Origin: Pseudomonadota bacterium
Lineage (GTDB): Bacteria > Pseudomonadota > Gammaproteobacteria > Burkholderiales > Burkholderiaceae_B
Length of the DNA: 64,000 nt
Direction of reading: 5' to 3'
NCBI GenBank assembly: GCA_023439305.1
Contig: JAEXOO010000035.1
Span: 219,378 to 283,377, forward strand
The notes beneath the pieces are model-generated. The model was not told the origin of the DNA. It worked only from the letters and a program-made list of their open reading frames with translations, and ran no database searches. Below are positions 31,724 through 41,136 of the stretch, in pieces. Position 1 is the stretch's first letter; every line of letters starts with the position of its first letter. Both the position numbers and the translations under genes were made by a program.

Positions 31724-33145
31724 ATGGCTATTTCTTCGATTGGTATCGGCTCCGGCCTGAAGCTGGACGAGCTGCTGGAAAGCTTGCGAAAAGCCGAAAA
31801 CGCGTCGCTGACCGCTGTTCAGAATCGCCAAGTTGAAAACGTCAACCGCATTTCCGCCTACGGAAAGCTGAAGGGCTCAATCACCGCACTGCAGGCAGCC
31901 GGGAAAGCCCTGAATGACGAAACCCTGTATGGCGCCGTCAAGGTCAAAGCGGGCGGCGAAGGCATTACTGCCACGGGCAACAATAAGGCCACGCCTGGCC
32001 AATACAACATCATTGTGGAAAAGCTGGCCACGCAGCAGTCATTGACAAGCAGCCGCCTGGATACTCGCGACAGCCCTCTGGGGGTTGGCGGAAAAATTAC
32101 GGTCACCCTGGAAAACGGCAAGGAACACACGCTGGACCTGACCGACAAAGACACGTCTTTGCAAGGCATCATGAAGGCTATCAATGCCGACCCAAAGCTG
32201 GGGGTCAGCGCAACCATCATCAACAACGGGGACAAAGACCACCCCTACCAGCTAGTGTTGACGGCATCAGAAACCGGTGAACAAGCGTCGGTCAAGACCA
32301 TTTCCGTAGAAGGCAACAACGGCTTGCAGGACCTTCTCGGTTACCCGGCCGCCCAAACTCCTCCTGCTAATGAAGGCGACCCCGTGCCGCCGCCTCGCGG
32401 CATGTCCGTTCTGACACAGGCCGAAAACGCCAAGGCGAAAATCAACGGCATCGACATCATCAGCCAAAGCAACACACTGAAAGACACCGTGGAAGGCTTG
32501 GAAATCACTCTGAACAAAGTCAGCGCTGATCCTATCCGGCTGGACGTGACTCGGGACGACGGCATTCCCACCAAAGCCCTCAAAGACTTTGTCAACGCAT
32601 ACAACACGCTCAACAGCACCATACGCTCGTTGACGTCGTACGATATCGAAAACAACAAAGGATCGCCCTTGACTGGCGATTCGATCACTCGCCGCGTGCA
32701 GTCCAGCCTGCGTTCGGCTCTGAGCATTCCCTCCAGCGAAGGCGAATTGCGCACCTTGACAGCCATCGGGATCACTACGGATCCCAAAACAGGCGACTTG
32801 CTGGTGGATGACAAAAAACTGGCAGCGGCCCTCAAAGACAACATGACCGATGTCCAGCGACTGTTCGTCGGGGATGAGGCCATCGGCAATCGCATCTACA
32901 ACGCTGCCGAAGAATACGTCAAGAAAGGCGGCTTCATCGACAACGCCACCGAAGGCGCCGACAAAATTGGTAAAACCCTGGAAAAACAGGCACTGCTTAC
33001 AGCTGAGCGCATCGACAATAAAATCGAAGCTTACCGCAAGCAATTCGTCCAATTGGACAAAATGGTAAATCAGATGCAAGGCGTCAGCAGTTACCTGACC
33101 CAACAACTCTCCATGCTGGGCAACATGAACAGCAACAACAAGTAA
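31724..33145 (+). CDS. fliD: Flagellar filament cap protein FliD (HAP2)
   Basis: This 473-residue protein has the FliD N-terminal motif SIGIGSGLKLDELLESL, the middle variable domain, and the C-terminal coiled-coil ending SSYLTQQLSMLGN. It is exported to cap the growing filament and helps flagellin fold. AGGAG precedes the ATG. fliS follows six bases after the stop. Confidence 0.94.
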   Translation: MAISSIGIGSGLKLDELLESLRKAENASLTAVQNRQVENVNRISAYGKLKGSITALQAAGKALNDETLYGAVKVKAGGEGITATGNNKATPGQYNIIVEKLATQQSLTSSRLDTRDSPLGVGGKITVTLENGKEHTLDLTDKDTSLQGIMKAINADPKLGVSATIINNGDKDHPYQLVLTASETGEQASVKTISVEGNNGLQDLLGYPAAQTPPANEGDPVPPPRGMSVLTQAENAKAKINGIDIISQSNTLKDTVEGLEITLNKVSADPIRLDVTRDDGIPTKALKDFVNAYNTLNSTIRSLTSYDIENNKGSPLTGDSITRRVQSSLRSALSIPSSEGELRTLTAIGITTDPKTGDLLVDDKKLAAALKDNMTDVQRLFVGDEAIGNRIYNAAEEYVKKGGFIDNATEGADKIGKTLEKQALLTAERIDNKIEAYRKQFVQLDKMVNQMQGVSSYLTQQLSMLGNMNSNNK

Positions 33146-33151
33146 ATCCCC

Positions 33152-33583
33152 ATGAGCTATCCCGCCCCCTCCCGTCGTTACGGTCAGCAATCGGCCAAGG
33201 CTTATGCTCAAGTCGGCCTGGAAACCCAGGTCCTGAGCGCCAGCCCCGAGCACCTGATCACGCTGCTTTTCAACGGCGCACGCGCCGCCATCATGCAGGC
33301 CCGCCTGCATATGGAAAACGGCAACATCCCGGGACGCGGGCAAGCCATTTCCAAGGCACTGGATATCGTGGACTCGGGCCTGAAAATGTCTGTGGATCAG
33401 GAAAAAGGCGGCGAACTGGCCAAGAACCTGATCGCCACCTACGACCTTATCCTGAACAATCTGATGCTGGCGAACCTGCGCAACGACCCGAACAAGCTGT
33501 CCTTGGCCGAGCGCATGCTGATCGACATCGCCGACGCCTGGTCCGCCAACGTCGACGCGCTACGGACCCAGGCTCCCGCCTGA
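33152..33583 (+). CDS. fliS: Flagellin export chaperone FliS
   Basis: This 143-residue helical protein has the FliS pattern AYAQVGLETQVLSASPEHLITLLFNGA and MSVDQEKGGELAKNL ... LYDYI-like YDLILNNLMLANLRND. FliS binds flagellin C-termini in the cytosol to prevent premature polymerisation. It is needed for both flagellins in the window. Confidence 0.93.
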   Translation: MSYPAPSRRYGQQSAKAYAQVGLETQVLSASPEHLITLLFNGARAAIMQARLHMENGNIPGRGQAISKALDIVDSGLKMSVDQEKGGELAKNLIATYDLILNNLMLANLRNDPNKLSLAERMLIDIADAWSANVDALRTQAPA

Positions 33584-33656
33584 GGCTGGGGCCGGCAGAA
33601 CAAGCTGCATCTCTGCACCCTCCATCTCTTTTGCGCCCCAAGCGCCTGGTACGAAC

Positions 33657-33992
33657 ATGAGCGATACCCCTAGCCTGATCGTCGATCAATACGAAACCAT
33701 CGCCGGCATCACCCGTCATATGCTGGAACTTGCCCGCTCGGCGCGCTGGGACGATGTACTGGAACAATCCGAACAATACCGGCACGCGGTCGAGCAGCTT
33801 AAAAGCCTTGAGGACCTGTCCATGACAGACAAGCAGGCTCGCCGCCAATTGTTGACGCAAATCCTGGAAAATGATGCCGAGATCCGTCACCTGGCCATGC
33901 CCGAGCTCAGCCGCCTGGGCGCGCTGCTGGGTAATATGAAGCGTCAACAGACCGTACTGCAGGCCTACTACGCCCCCGGCGTCCATTCATGA
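33657..33992 (+). CDS. fliT: FliT-like flagellar chaperone
   Basis: This 111-residue helical protein follows fliS and shows the weakly conserved FliT pattern (ITRHMLELARSARWDDVLEQSEQYRHAVEQL, ILENDAEIRHLAMPEL). FliT is the FliD chaperone, and in enterics an anti-FlhDC factor. The assignment rests on position and length as much as sequence. Its end overlaps the next gene by four bases. Confidence 0.82.
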   Translation: MSDTPSLIVDQYETIAGITRHMLELARSARWDDVLEQSEQYRHAVEQLKSLEDLSMTDKQARRQLLTQILENDAEIRHLAMPELSRLGALLGNMKRQQTVLQAYYAPGVHS

Positions 33993-35179
33993 GCATAGGC
34001 GGCCCATCCCCTCTGGGGACGCTGCTTATCCAGCGGCTGGATGCCGTGCTGGGCATAGGCACTTCCCAGCAGACCAATATCGCCAGCGGCGCCCGACCGG
34101 ACGCTGTCAGCCAGACTCCGGGCAGCACCCGGGTAGAACGTCCCGAGAACGCCACAACACGCGACCCGCGCCAAAGCGTAGATCATGTACGCGCAGAATC
34201 GCAGCGCCAGGCCTCGACCTCGCTGCGCGCTCAAGGCTCGCGCGTCCCCATAGACCCCAAGCTGCTCGACAGCGGGACCAACACCAGCAGCACACCCTCT
34301 GCACCGACGACACTGGGTCGTACCGCTCAATTCATTCTGGCCTTGCTGGACCGCTTTCCCGATCGAGCGCCGCCGGCACAAGGTCGCCAACCCCTGCTGC
34401 CCGCTCCGGACGACAACACACAGACCCCTACTTCGCCACGGCCGGAAACCGGCGCTGCCGCGCGCCCAGCCCAGGCAATGGCTCAGCCCGGCAGCACGCT
34501 GGCGCACGCATTGTCCCAGCACCGGCTGCCCTTGCCATCCGGAGCAGATACCCCGCAGCAGACTGAAAACACCGCCGCCAAACCGGCGGACACCGGCACG
34601 ACCGCTGCCCTGGCGCGACACTTCACTCAAGCCCTGCCGCAAGCCCTGCAGCAAAGCGGGCTGTTCTACGAATCCCACCTGGCTGATTTGCACTTTGGCC
34701 AACGCAGCGCCTCTCAGCTGCAACAAGAACCCCAGAACCTGGCCACCCGGTCGGATCCTGCAGCGCCGACGCCAGCCTCCGGCACGCACACGACCGCACA
34801 AGGCGATCAGCCGCAGGCCCTGCTGGTCCGACAACAACTGGATGTGCTCGCCAATCAGACCATCCAGTGGCAGGGACAGGCCTGGCCCGAAGCCGATATG
34901 GACTGGACTGTTCAGCATCACCAAGCCGCAGAAGACGAAGCCCCCGAGCATTGGTCCAGCACCTTGCAGCTGACTCTGCCCATCCTGGGGCCCATCACCT
35001 TGCGGCTGAACCTGCTCGATCAGCAGCTGCTCGTCAACATTCAGGCGGACAACTCAGCCTCCTACCTGGACGAACACAGTCTGCCCCTGCGCGAACGTCT
35101 GCAAGAGCAGGGCATGCACCTGAGCCAGCTCCATATCGACACAAATCCTGAATCAGGCGAACCGCCTCATGCCGTCTGA
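33989..35179 (+). CDS. FliK-like flagellar hook-length control family protein
   Basis: This 396-residue protein has a long, Pro/Ala/Gln-rich, probably disordered N-terminus and a C-terminal Flg_hook-type domain (about 280-385: QHHQAAEDEAPEHWSSTLQL, LPILGPITLRLNLLDQQLLVNI, LREQGMHLSQLHID). It is the first of two FliK-like genes here; the canonical fliK lies at 41.6 kb. It pairs with the FlhB C-terminal-like gene directly downstream, as FliK and FlhB do in substrate switching. Confidence 0.75.
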   Translation: MSIGGPSPLGTLLIQRLDAVLGIGTSQQTNIASGARPDAVSQTPGSTRVERPENATTRDPRQSVDHVRAESQRQASTSLRAQGSRVPIDPKLLDSGTNTSSTPSAPTTLGRTAQFILALLDRFPDRAPPAQGRQPLLPAPDDNTQTPTSPRPETGAAARPAQAMAQPGSTLAHALSQHRLPLPSGADTPQQTENTAAKPADTGTTAALARHFTQALPQALQQSGLFYESHLADLHFGQRSASQLQQEPQNLATRSDPAAPTPASGTHTTAQGDQPQALLVRQQLDVLANQTIQWQGQAWPEADMDWTVQHHQAAEDEAPEHWSSTLQLTLPILGPITLRLNLLDQQLLVNIQADNSASYLDEHSLPLRERLQEQGMHLSQLHIDTNPESGEPPHAV

Positions 35180-35486
35180 ACACTCACATCGCCCTCAAGC
35201 GGTCGCATTGCGCTACGACCCCCAGGATGGCGCGCCGCGCGTCGTAGCCAAAGGCTATGGCAACCTGGCCGACAACATTCTGCGCACAGCTCGCGAAAAC
35301 GGGCTTTACGTACACGAATCCCCGGAACTCGTCAGCCTGCTGATGCAGGTCGATCTGGATCGCCATGTCCCCCCTCAGCTCTATCAGGCGGTAGCCGAAC
35401 TGCTGGCCTGGCTCTATGCGCTCGAACAGGGTCATCCCAAGGCGCCATCTGCCCTGAAAGCACTGCAAGAAGACAGCCTCCCCTGA
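35169..35486 (+). CDS. Stand-alone FlhB C-terminal domain homologue (FlhX/YlqH type)
   Basis: This 105-residue protein matches the cytoplasmic part of FlhB/YscU (AVALRYDPQDGAPRVVAKG, IRTARENGLYVHESPELVSLL) but lacks the membrane domain and the autocleavage motif NPTH. Such proteins (FlhX, YlqH) can substitute for cleaved FlhB or modulate export switching in some bacteria. Its role here is unknown. It overlaps the FliK-like gene by 11 bases. Confidence 0.82.
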   Translation: MPSEHSHRPQAVALRYDPQDGAPRVVAKGYGNLADNILRTARENGLYVHESPELVSLLMQVDLDRHVPPQLYQAVAELLAWLYALEQGHPKAPSALKALQEDSLP

Positions 35487-35628
35487 CTGCGCCGTTCATA
35501 AGGGAAGAAAAGCCCCTGTTTTTGGCGATAGATGCCCTGCTTAGCATCCGGCTCAAAACGTTACATTAGCCAAGGCAAGCTGCCCGCACCTGCGTGCGCA
35601 GCCCATCGTGACTTTGTGGCAAGCGAAT

Positions 35629-35967
35629 ATGTCGATTTCCAATCTCTCCAGCATTGAAAACGTTCTGGCCCAGATGCGTGCCGTCGCCCAGGCGGCCGGC
35701 GCAAGCTCTGCTGCGCCCTCATCGGCCAACGCCTCTGCGGTTGGCGGCGGCTTTGCCGCTGAACTGGCCCGCTCGCTCAATCGAGTCTCTCAGGCTCAAA
35801 GCGCCGCTAATGCCCAGGCCCAGGCCTTCGAGCTGGGCGAGCCCGGCATCTCGCTGAACGACGTCATGATCGACCTGCAAAAAGCCAGCATCGGCTTCCA
35901 GGCGACTGTCCAGATGCGCAACCGCCTGGTAGCCGCCTATCAGGAAATCGCCAGCATGCCGGTCTAA
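35629..35967 (+). CDS. fliE: Flagellar hook-basal body protein FliE
   Basis: This 112-residue protein has the FliE C-terminal pattern GISLNDVMIDLQKASIGFQATVQMRNRLVAAYQEI. FliE links the MS ring to the rod and is the first axial export substrate. The ATG at 35629 is used; an upstream TTG-type frame start is not needed. It begins the fliE-fliR operon. Confidence 0.93.
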   Translation: MSISNLSSIENVLAQMRAVAQAAGASSAAPSSANASAVGGGFAAELARSLNRVSQAQSAANAQAQAFELGEPGISLNDVMIDLQKASIGFQATVQMRNRLVAAYQEIASMPV

Positions 35968-36095
35968 GCGACCGTCTTCGCCTCGCTCCTCCAGAGGCCT
36001 ATGCCTTCTTCTTTTCACCGCTTGCCTGAGCCCGCCCTGATTTGAACTCCCCTGATTCCATGCAGAACCCCGCATCTGCCTCACCGAGGTCACCC

Positions 36096-37820
36096 ATGAG
36101 TCAGACAGCAGAAATGCTGAGCAAGATACCTGGCTACAACGTCCTGCGCACCCTGCCCAAGGTCGCCTTGATCGGCTTGGGCGCAGCCCTGATCGCCCTG
36201 ATCGCGGCATTGCTCATGTGGAGCAGCGGCCCTACTTACCAGGTACTGTTTTCCAACCTGGACGACAAGGACGGCGGCGCCATCGTCTCCGCCCTGGGCC
36301 AGATGAACGTTCCCTACCAGTTCAACAGCACAGGCACTGCCATCCTGGTCCCCCAGGAACGTGTCCACGACGCTCGTCTGCAACTGGCCTCGCAAGGCTT
36401 GCCGCGCAGCGGCAATGCCGGCTTCGAGCTGCTGGACCAAAGTCGTTTCGGCGCCAGCCAGTTCACCGAGCAAGTCACCTATCAGCGCGCGCTGGAAGGC
36501 GAGCTGGCCAACTCCATCAAGGCTGTGCATTCTGTCCAGGAAGCCCGGGTGCACCTGGCGATGCCACGCGAAACCCTGTTCGTGCGCGACCGCCAATCTC
36601 CTACCGCCTCGGTCGTCGTATCGCTCTACCCTGGCCGCAGCCTCACCGAGGGGCAGGTCTCGGCCATTACCTGGCTCATTTCCTCCAGCGTACCGAACCT
36701 GGCCGCCGACAAGGTTTCCATCATCGACCAGAACGGCCGCCTGTTGACGGCACCTTCCGGCGAAGCCGGCGCCGACGGACAGCAGCGCAACTTCGTTAAC
36801 GACATCGAATACCGTGCCGTTCAACGCATTCTGACTCTGCTCAACCCCCTAGTCGGCGCAGGCAACGTACGGGCTCAGGTCACTGCCGATGTGGATTTTT
36901 CCCGTCGCGAGCAAACCTCGGAAAGCTACAAGCCCAACCAGGCTCCTGGTCAAGGGGCCGTGCGCAGCCAGCAGACCAGCTCCACCCTGCAGCGCAACAC
37001 GCCGCAAGCCCAGGGCGTGCCCGGGGCGCTCAGCAATCAGCCGCCAGCCAATGCCACGACCAATATCGTTAACCCCCCTCCCGCACCGGAAGGGGAAGGG
37101 GAAGGCGAAGGCCAGCCGGGCGAGCAGAACGCTGCCGGCACCAACGCCGCGGCGCCCAATACCGGCTCGAATGATCCATCCCTGGCCTCTCTGGCGGAAC
37201 AGGCTCGCCTGCTGCAAAGCGCTGGCAATGCCCGCAACGACGCCACCATCAACTATGAAGTGGATCGCACCATCAGCCACGTCAAGGGCCCGGTCGGCCA
37301 ACTGAATCGGCTGTCCGTCGCCGTCGTCGTCAACTACCGCAACACGGACAACGATAACCAACCGCTGGAACAGGCGGAACTGGACAAGATCAGCGACCTG
37401 GTCAAGCAAGCCGTCGGCTACTCCGCCGAGCGGGGCGATACGCTCAGCGTCGTCAATGGTTTGTTCAACGAGCAACTCGAAACCGACCCGCCCTTCTGGA
37501 AAAACCCAGAATACCGAGACCTTGCCATGGACTTGATCAAATACCTGGTCTTCGCCTTCATCCTCTTCATGGCCTGGCGCATTGTGGTCAACCCCATCAT
37601 CCAGGGGCTGATCCAAGCCAAGGCCAACGCGGACGCCCGCGTCGAACGTCAGAAAGAAGACAAGGCCCGCGAACAGGCCGCCGAAGATCGCGCGGCAGAA
37701 ATAAACCGCTATGAAGACAATCTGAACACAGCGCGCACCATGGCCCACAACGACCCTCGGGCGGTCGCCATGGTACTGCGCTCCTGGTTGAGCAAAGAAG
37801 ACAAAAATGACAACGGCTAA
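36096..37820 (+). CDS. fliF: Flagellar MS-ring protein FliF
   Basis: This ~574-residue protein has an N-terminal membrane helix (VALIGLGAALIALIAALLMW), the ring-building motifs (YQVLFSNLDDKDGGAIV; VARVHLAMPRETLFVRD-like), a long acidic linker with repeated Glu-Gly, and a C-terminal membrane helix followed by the FliG-binding tail. The ATG at 36096 has GAGG seven bases upstream; upstream starts at 36042 (TTG) and 36060 are possible. It overlaps fliG by 14 bases. Confidence 0.94.
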   Translation: MSQTAEMLSKIPGYNVLRTLPKVALIGLGAALIALIAALLMWSSGPTYQVLFSNLDDKDGGAIVSALGQMNVPYQFNSTGTAILVPQERVHDARLQLASQGLPRSGNAGFELLDQSRFGASQFTEQVTYQRALEGELANSIKAVHSVQEARVHLAMPRETLFVRDRQSPTASVVVSLYPGRSLTEGQVSAITWLISSSVPNLAADKVSIIDQNGRLLTAPSGEAGADGQQRNFVNDIEYRAVQRILTLLNPLVGAGNVRAQVTADVDFSRREQTSESYKPNQAPGQGAVRSQQTSSTLQRNTPQAQGVPGALSNQPPANATTNIVNPPPAPEGEGEGEGQPGEQNAAGTNAAAPNTGSNDPSLASLAEQARLLQSAGNARNDATINYEVDRTISHVKGPVGQLNRLSVAVVVNYRNTDNDNQPLEQAELDKISDLVKQAVGYSAERGDTLSVVNGLFNEQLETDPPFWKNPEYRDLAMDLIKYLVFAFILFMAWRIVVNPIIQGLIQAKANADARVERQKEDKAREQAAEDRAAEINRYEDNLNTARTMAHNDPRAVAMVLRSWLSKEDKNDNG

Positions 37821-38817
37821 AGCAGACGACACCATTGAACGCAGCGCCATCCTGATGATGTCGCTGGGGGAAGACGCTGCGGCCGAGGTATTCCGCTATC
37901 TGTCGCCCCGTGAAGTCCAGCAGCTCAGCACGGCCATGGCCTCGCTCAAGCAGCTGACCCGCGCCGATATGGACGGAGCCTTGGAGAGCTTTCGCCAGGA
38001 GGCCGACCAATTCATGGCGGTCACCCTGGACTCCAACGCCTACATCCGCTCCGTACTGACCAAGGCGCTCGGTTCGGACCGCGCCGCCGGGCTGATCGAA
38101 GACATCCTGGAAGTGGGCGAAGGCGCCAGCAGCGGAATTGACGCGCTGAACTGGCTTGACGCCTCCAGCGTAGCGGAACTGATTGCCGACGAGCACCCCC
38201 AGATCATTGCCACCATCCTGGTGCACCTGGAGCGTGATCGGGCGGCCGATATCCTGGGACATATTCCGGAGCGCCTGCGAGACGACGTGGTGCTGCGCAT
38301 CGCCACCTTTGGCGGCGTGCAGCCCGCCGCGCTGAACGAGCTGACCGAAGTGCTCAATTCCATGCTGTCCGGCCAGGGCGCCAAGCGCAGCAAGATGGGG
38401 GGCCCGCGCACCGCCGCCGAGATGCTGAACTACATGAATGCCAGCACCGAAGAATCCGTGCTGACCAGCCTGCGCGGCATGGATGCGGACCTGACCCAGC
38501 GCATCGTGGACGAAATGTTCGTCTTCGAAAACTTGGCCGACGTCGAAGATACGGCCATCCAGCTGCTGCTCAAGGAAATCGAGACCTCCGCACTGACGAT
38601 CGCCCTGAAAGGAGCGCCCGAAGAGCTGCGCGACAAATTCTTCCGCAACATGTCCAACCGGGCCGCCGAGATGCTGCGCGAAGACATCGACGCTCAAGGC
38701 CCCATCCGCATGTCCAAAGTCGAACAGGAACAGAAAGCCATCGTGCAGGTGGCTCGCCGACTGGCCGAAAGCGGACAGATCACGCTGGGCGGCATGAGCG
38801 GGGACGAATATGTTTAG
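37807..38817 (+). CDS. fliG: Flagellar motor switch protein FliG
   Basis: This 336-residue rotor protein has FliG_N, FliG_M with the EHPQIIATILVHL motif, and the FliG_C torque helix region (MFVFENLADVEDTAIQLLLKEIE) with charged residues that face MotA. It is in the standard place after fliF. Its stop codon TAG lies in the left arm of a 32-bp inverted repeat whose right arm holds the fliH start. Confidence 0.95.
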   Translation: MTTAKADDTIERSAILMMSLGEDAAAEVFRYLSPREVQQLSTAMASLKQLTRADMDGALESFRQEADQFMAVTLDSNAYIRSVLTKALGSDRAAGLIEDILEVGEGASSGIDALNWLDASSVAELIADEHPQIIATILVHLERDRAADILGHIPERLRDDVVLRIATFGGVQPAALNELTEVLNSMLSGQGAKRSKMGGPRTAAEMLNYMNASTEESVLTSLRGMDADLTQRIVDEMFVFENLADVEDTAIQLLLKEIETSALTIALKGAPEELRDKFFRNMSNRAAEMLREDIDAQGPIRMSKVEQEQKAIVQVARRLAESGQITLGGMSGDEYV

Positions 38818-38952
38818 GGTGATTCGACACTCAGACACCCCCGCCGCGTCGTTGCTCCTCGCTTATTGGTGCCTACCAACGCACTCCTCGCGCCTAGCCT
38901 GGCCCCGTGTCAGTCTCAACGGCGGAGGTGCCTGAGTGTCGAACCACCCTAA
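38814..38952. repeat. 139-bp element with 32-bp terminal inverted repeats at the fliG/fliH junction
   Basis: Arms 38814-38845 and 38921-38952 match as inverted repeats at 29 of 32 positions, separated by 75 bases. The left arm contains the fliG stop; the right arm contains the fliH Shine-Dalgarno GGAGGTG (38924-38930), the GTG start and the first codons. The loop has a smaller stem TTGGT-GCCT-ACCAA. It could be a small non-autonomous transposable element that became part of both genes, or a regulatory RNA hairpin that hides the fliH start until ribosomes finish fliG. No other copy was noticed in the window. Confidence 0.85.
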
Positions 38953-39679
38953 GGGCGCTTCTGCCTACGCCGAGCTTCAGGAAAGCTGGAGCCGCTGGCA
39001 GATGCAGGGCCTGGACGAGCCTGCGGCGCCGGTCGCCCCGCCCGAACCCGAATTCATCCCTCCTACTGAAGAAGAACTTCAGCGCCAGCTGGATGCGCAG
39101 CGCTCACAAGCCCAAGAGCAAGGCCATCAGGAAGGCTATCAGGCTGGCTACGAACAGGGTCGGGCGGCCGGAGAATCTGCCGGACAGGAAAGCGGCCACG
39201 CCGCCGGCTATGAAGCCGGCATGGCGGCCGGCATGGCCAAGGCCCAGGAGCAGATCGAACAGCACGCTCAGGCCTTCATCGCCCTGAACCGCGCCTGCAG
39301 CCAATCCATCGAAACACTGGATCAGGAAATGGGCCAGGCGCTGATAGCCCTGGCCACCCGCATCGCCGAACATGTGCTGCGCAGCACCTTGCAGCAGCAG
39401 CCCGAACGCATCAACGATCTGGTCGCTGACGTCTTACGCGCAGATCCTGGCGACACCAGTTTCCTGGTGCTGTCGCTGCACCCGGACGACCTCGAGCTGG
39501 TACGCAATTACCTGCTCACAGAATCCGAGCAGCGCCCTTGGCGCCTGGAACCTGATCCGAGTCTGCAACGTGGCGACTGCCTCGTACGCTCCTCCTATGG
39601 CGATATCGATGCGACGCTCTCCACACGCTGGCAGCGTGCCCTGTCCGTCCTGGGCCTGAGCAGCGCCCCGGAGCGCTGA
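38936..39679 (+). CDS. fliH: Flagellar export ATPase regulator FliH
   Basis: This 247-residue protein has an N-terminal WSRWQ-type segment, a helical middle with repeated GxxxG-type Gly/Ala (EGYQAGYEQGRAAGESAG) typical of FliH, and the C-terminal FliH domain (ALATRIAEHVLRSTLQQQPERI). It binds FliI and controls its ATPase. The GTG start at 38936 has GGAGGTG five bases upstream, but the whole site sits in the inverted-repeat arm described above. Confidence 0.9.
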   Translation: MSNHPKGASAYAELQESWSRWQMQGLDEPAAPVAPPEPEFIPPTEEELQRQLDAQRSQAQEQGHQEGYQAGYEQGRAAGESAGQESGHAAGYEAGMAAGMAKAQEQIEQHAQAFIALNRACSQSIETLDQEMGQALIALATRIAEHVLRSTLQQQPERINDLVADVLRADPGDTSFLVLSLHPDDLELVRNYLLTESEQRPWRLEPDPSLQRGDCLVRSSYGDIDATLSTRWQRALSVLGLSSAPER

Positions 39680-39684
39680 CCCTC

Positions 39685-41136
39685 ATGCCGCATCGCGCTT
39701 ACTGCCCTTACGCTGATGCGCCGGATCGCTGGCGCGCTCAACTGCTTTCTGCCGAGCAGCGCATACAAGCCATCGAACCCAGCCTGCGCAGCGGACGAGT
39801 GGTTCGCGCCACTGGTCTGGTGCTAGAGGCGACCGGCCTGAAACTGGCCGTGGGAGCCGCCTGCCGGATTGAGCTCTCCGCCGCCCAGGACATCTGGGCG
39901 GAAGCCGAGGTGGTCGGATTCCAGGGCAACTCTCTGTACCTGATGCCGCTCAGCGATATTTCAGGCCTGCCTCCCGGCGCCCGCGTGGTACCCGTCGAAC
40001 CCGATACGCAACCGCCGGTTCCTCTGCCCTGCTCCGACCAGCCCGACAGCCTGCCCGCGCAGGCGCGCTCGCGTCATGTCCCGGTGGGCATGGGCTTGCT
40101 CGGGCGCGTCGTCGACGGCAATGGACGTCCCTTGGACGGATTGGGTCCCATCCAGGCCGATGCCTCTGTATCCCTGAACCACACCCCGCCCAACCCCTTG
40201 AACCGCAGCCCCATCGATACGGTGCTGGATGTAGGCGTGCGCGCCATCAATGGCTTGCTGACCGTCGGACGCGGTCAGCGCATGGGGTTGTTCGCAGGCT
40301 CGGGGGTGGGCAAAAGTGTGCTGCTGGGCATGATGGCCCGCTACACCCAGGCCGACATCATTGTCGTCGGACTGATCGGCGAACGCGGCCGCGAAGTCAA
40401 AGAATTCATTGAGTTCAACCTGGGCCAGGACGGTCTGCAACGCTCCGTTGTCGTGGCGGCGCCGGCCGATGTCTCGCCCTTGCTGCGCCTGCAGGGCGCT
40501 GTCTACGCGACCCGCCTGGCCGAATTTTTCCGTGACCAAGGCAAAAACGTGCTGCTGATCATGGATTCGCTGACACGCTACGCCATGGCCCAGCGCGAGA
40601 TCGCCCTGGCCATCGGCGAGCCGCCGGCAACCAAAGGCTACCCGCCCTCGGTCTTCGCCAAGCTGCCCGCCCTGGTGGAACGGGCCGGCAACGGCGAGCC
40701 CGACGCCCATGGCCGTAGCGGCTCCATTACAGCGTTCTACACCGTACTGACCGAAGGCGACGACCAACAAGACCCGATAGCCGATTCCGCCCGCGCCATT
40801 CTGGACGGCCATATCGTACTGTCGCGCAGCCTGGCGGAAACCGGCCACTACCCGGCGATCGACATCGAAGCCTCCATCTCGCGCGTGATGTCGGCCATCG
40901 TGCCACCCGAGCAATACAGCATGGTGCACCGTTTCAAAGGCCTGCTCTCCAGCTACCAGCGCAACCGCGACCTGATTGCCGTCGGCGCCTACAGCCGCGG
41001 CAATGATCCGCGCATCGACGAAGCCATTGAGCGCTACCCCTGGCTGGAGGCGTATTTAAAGCAAGGCATGCAGCAGCGCGTGGATGTGCCGCGCGCATTT
41101 GACGAACTGAACGCAGTGCTGAACCACGGACAATGA
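39685..41136 (+). CDS. fliI: Flagellum-specific ATP synthase/ATPase FliI
   Basis: This 483-residue protein has Walker A GLFAGSGVGKS (201-211, Lys210), LLIMDSLTRYAMAQREIALAIGEPP in the Walker B region, and the F1-beta-like fold. It is the ATPase of the export apparatus. A slightly longer N-terminal extension before residue 50 is seen. Its stop overlaps fliJ (ATGA). Confidence 0.96.
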   Translation: MPHRAYCPYADAPDRWRAQLLSAEQRIQAIEPSLRSGRVVRATGLVLEATGLKLAVGAACRIELSAAQDIWAEAEVVGFQGNSLYLMPLSDISGLPPGARVVPVEPDTQPPVPLPCSDQPDSLPAQARSRHVPVGMGLLGRVVDGNGRPLDGLGPIQADASVSLNHTPPNPLNRSPIDTVLDVGVRAINGLLTVGRGQRMGLFAGSGVGKSVLLGMMARYTQADIIVVGLIGERGREVKEFIEFNLGQDGLQRSVVVAAPADVSPLLRLQGAVYATRLAEFFRDQGKNVLLIMDSLTRYAMAQREIALAIGEPPATKGYPPSVFAKLPALVERAGNGEPDAHGRSGSITAFYTVLTEGDDQQDPIADSARAILDGHIVLSRSLAETGHYPAIDIEASISRVMSAIVPPEQYSMVHRFKGLLSSYQRNRDLIAVGAYSRGNDPRIDEAIERYPWLEAYLKQGMQQRVDVPRAFDELNAVLNHGQ

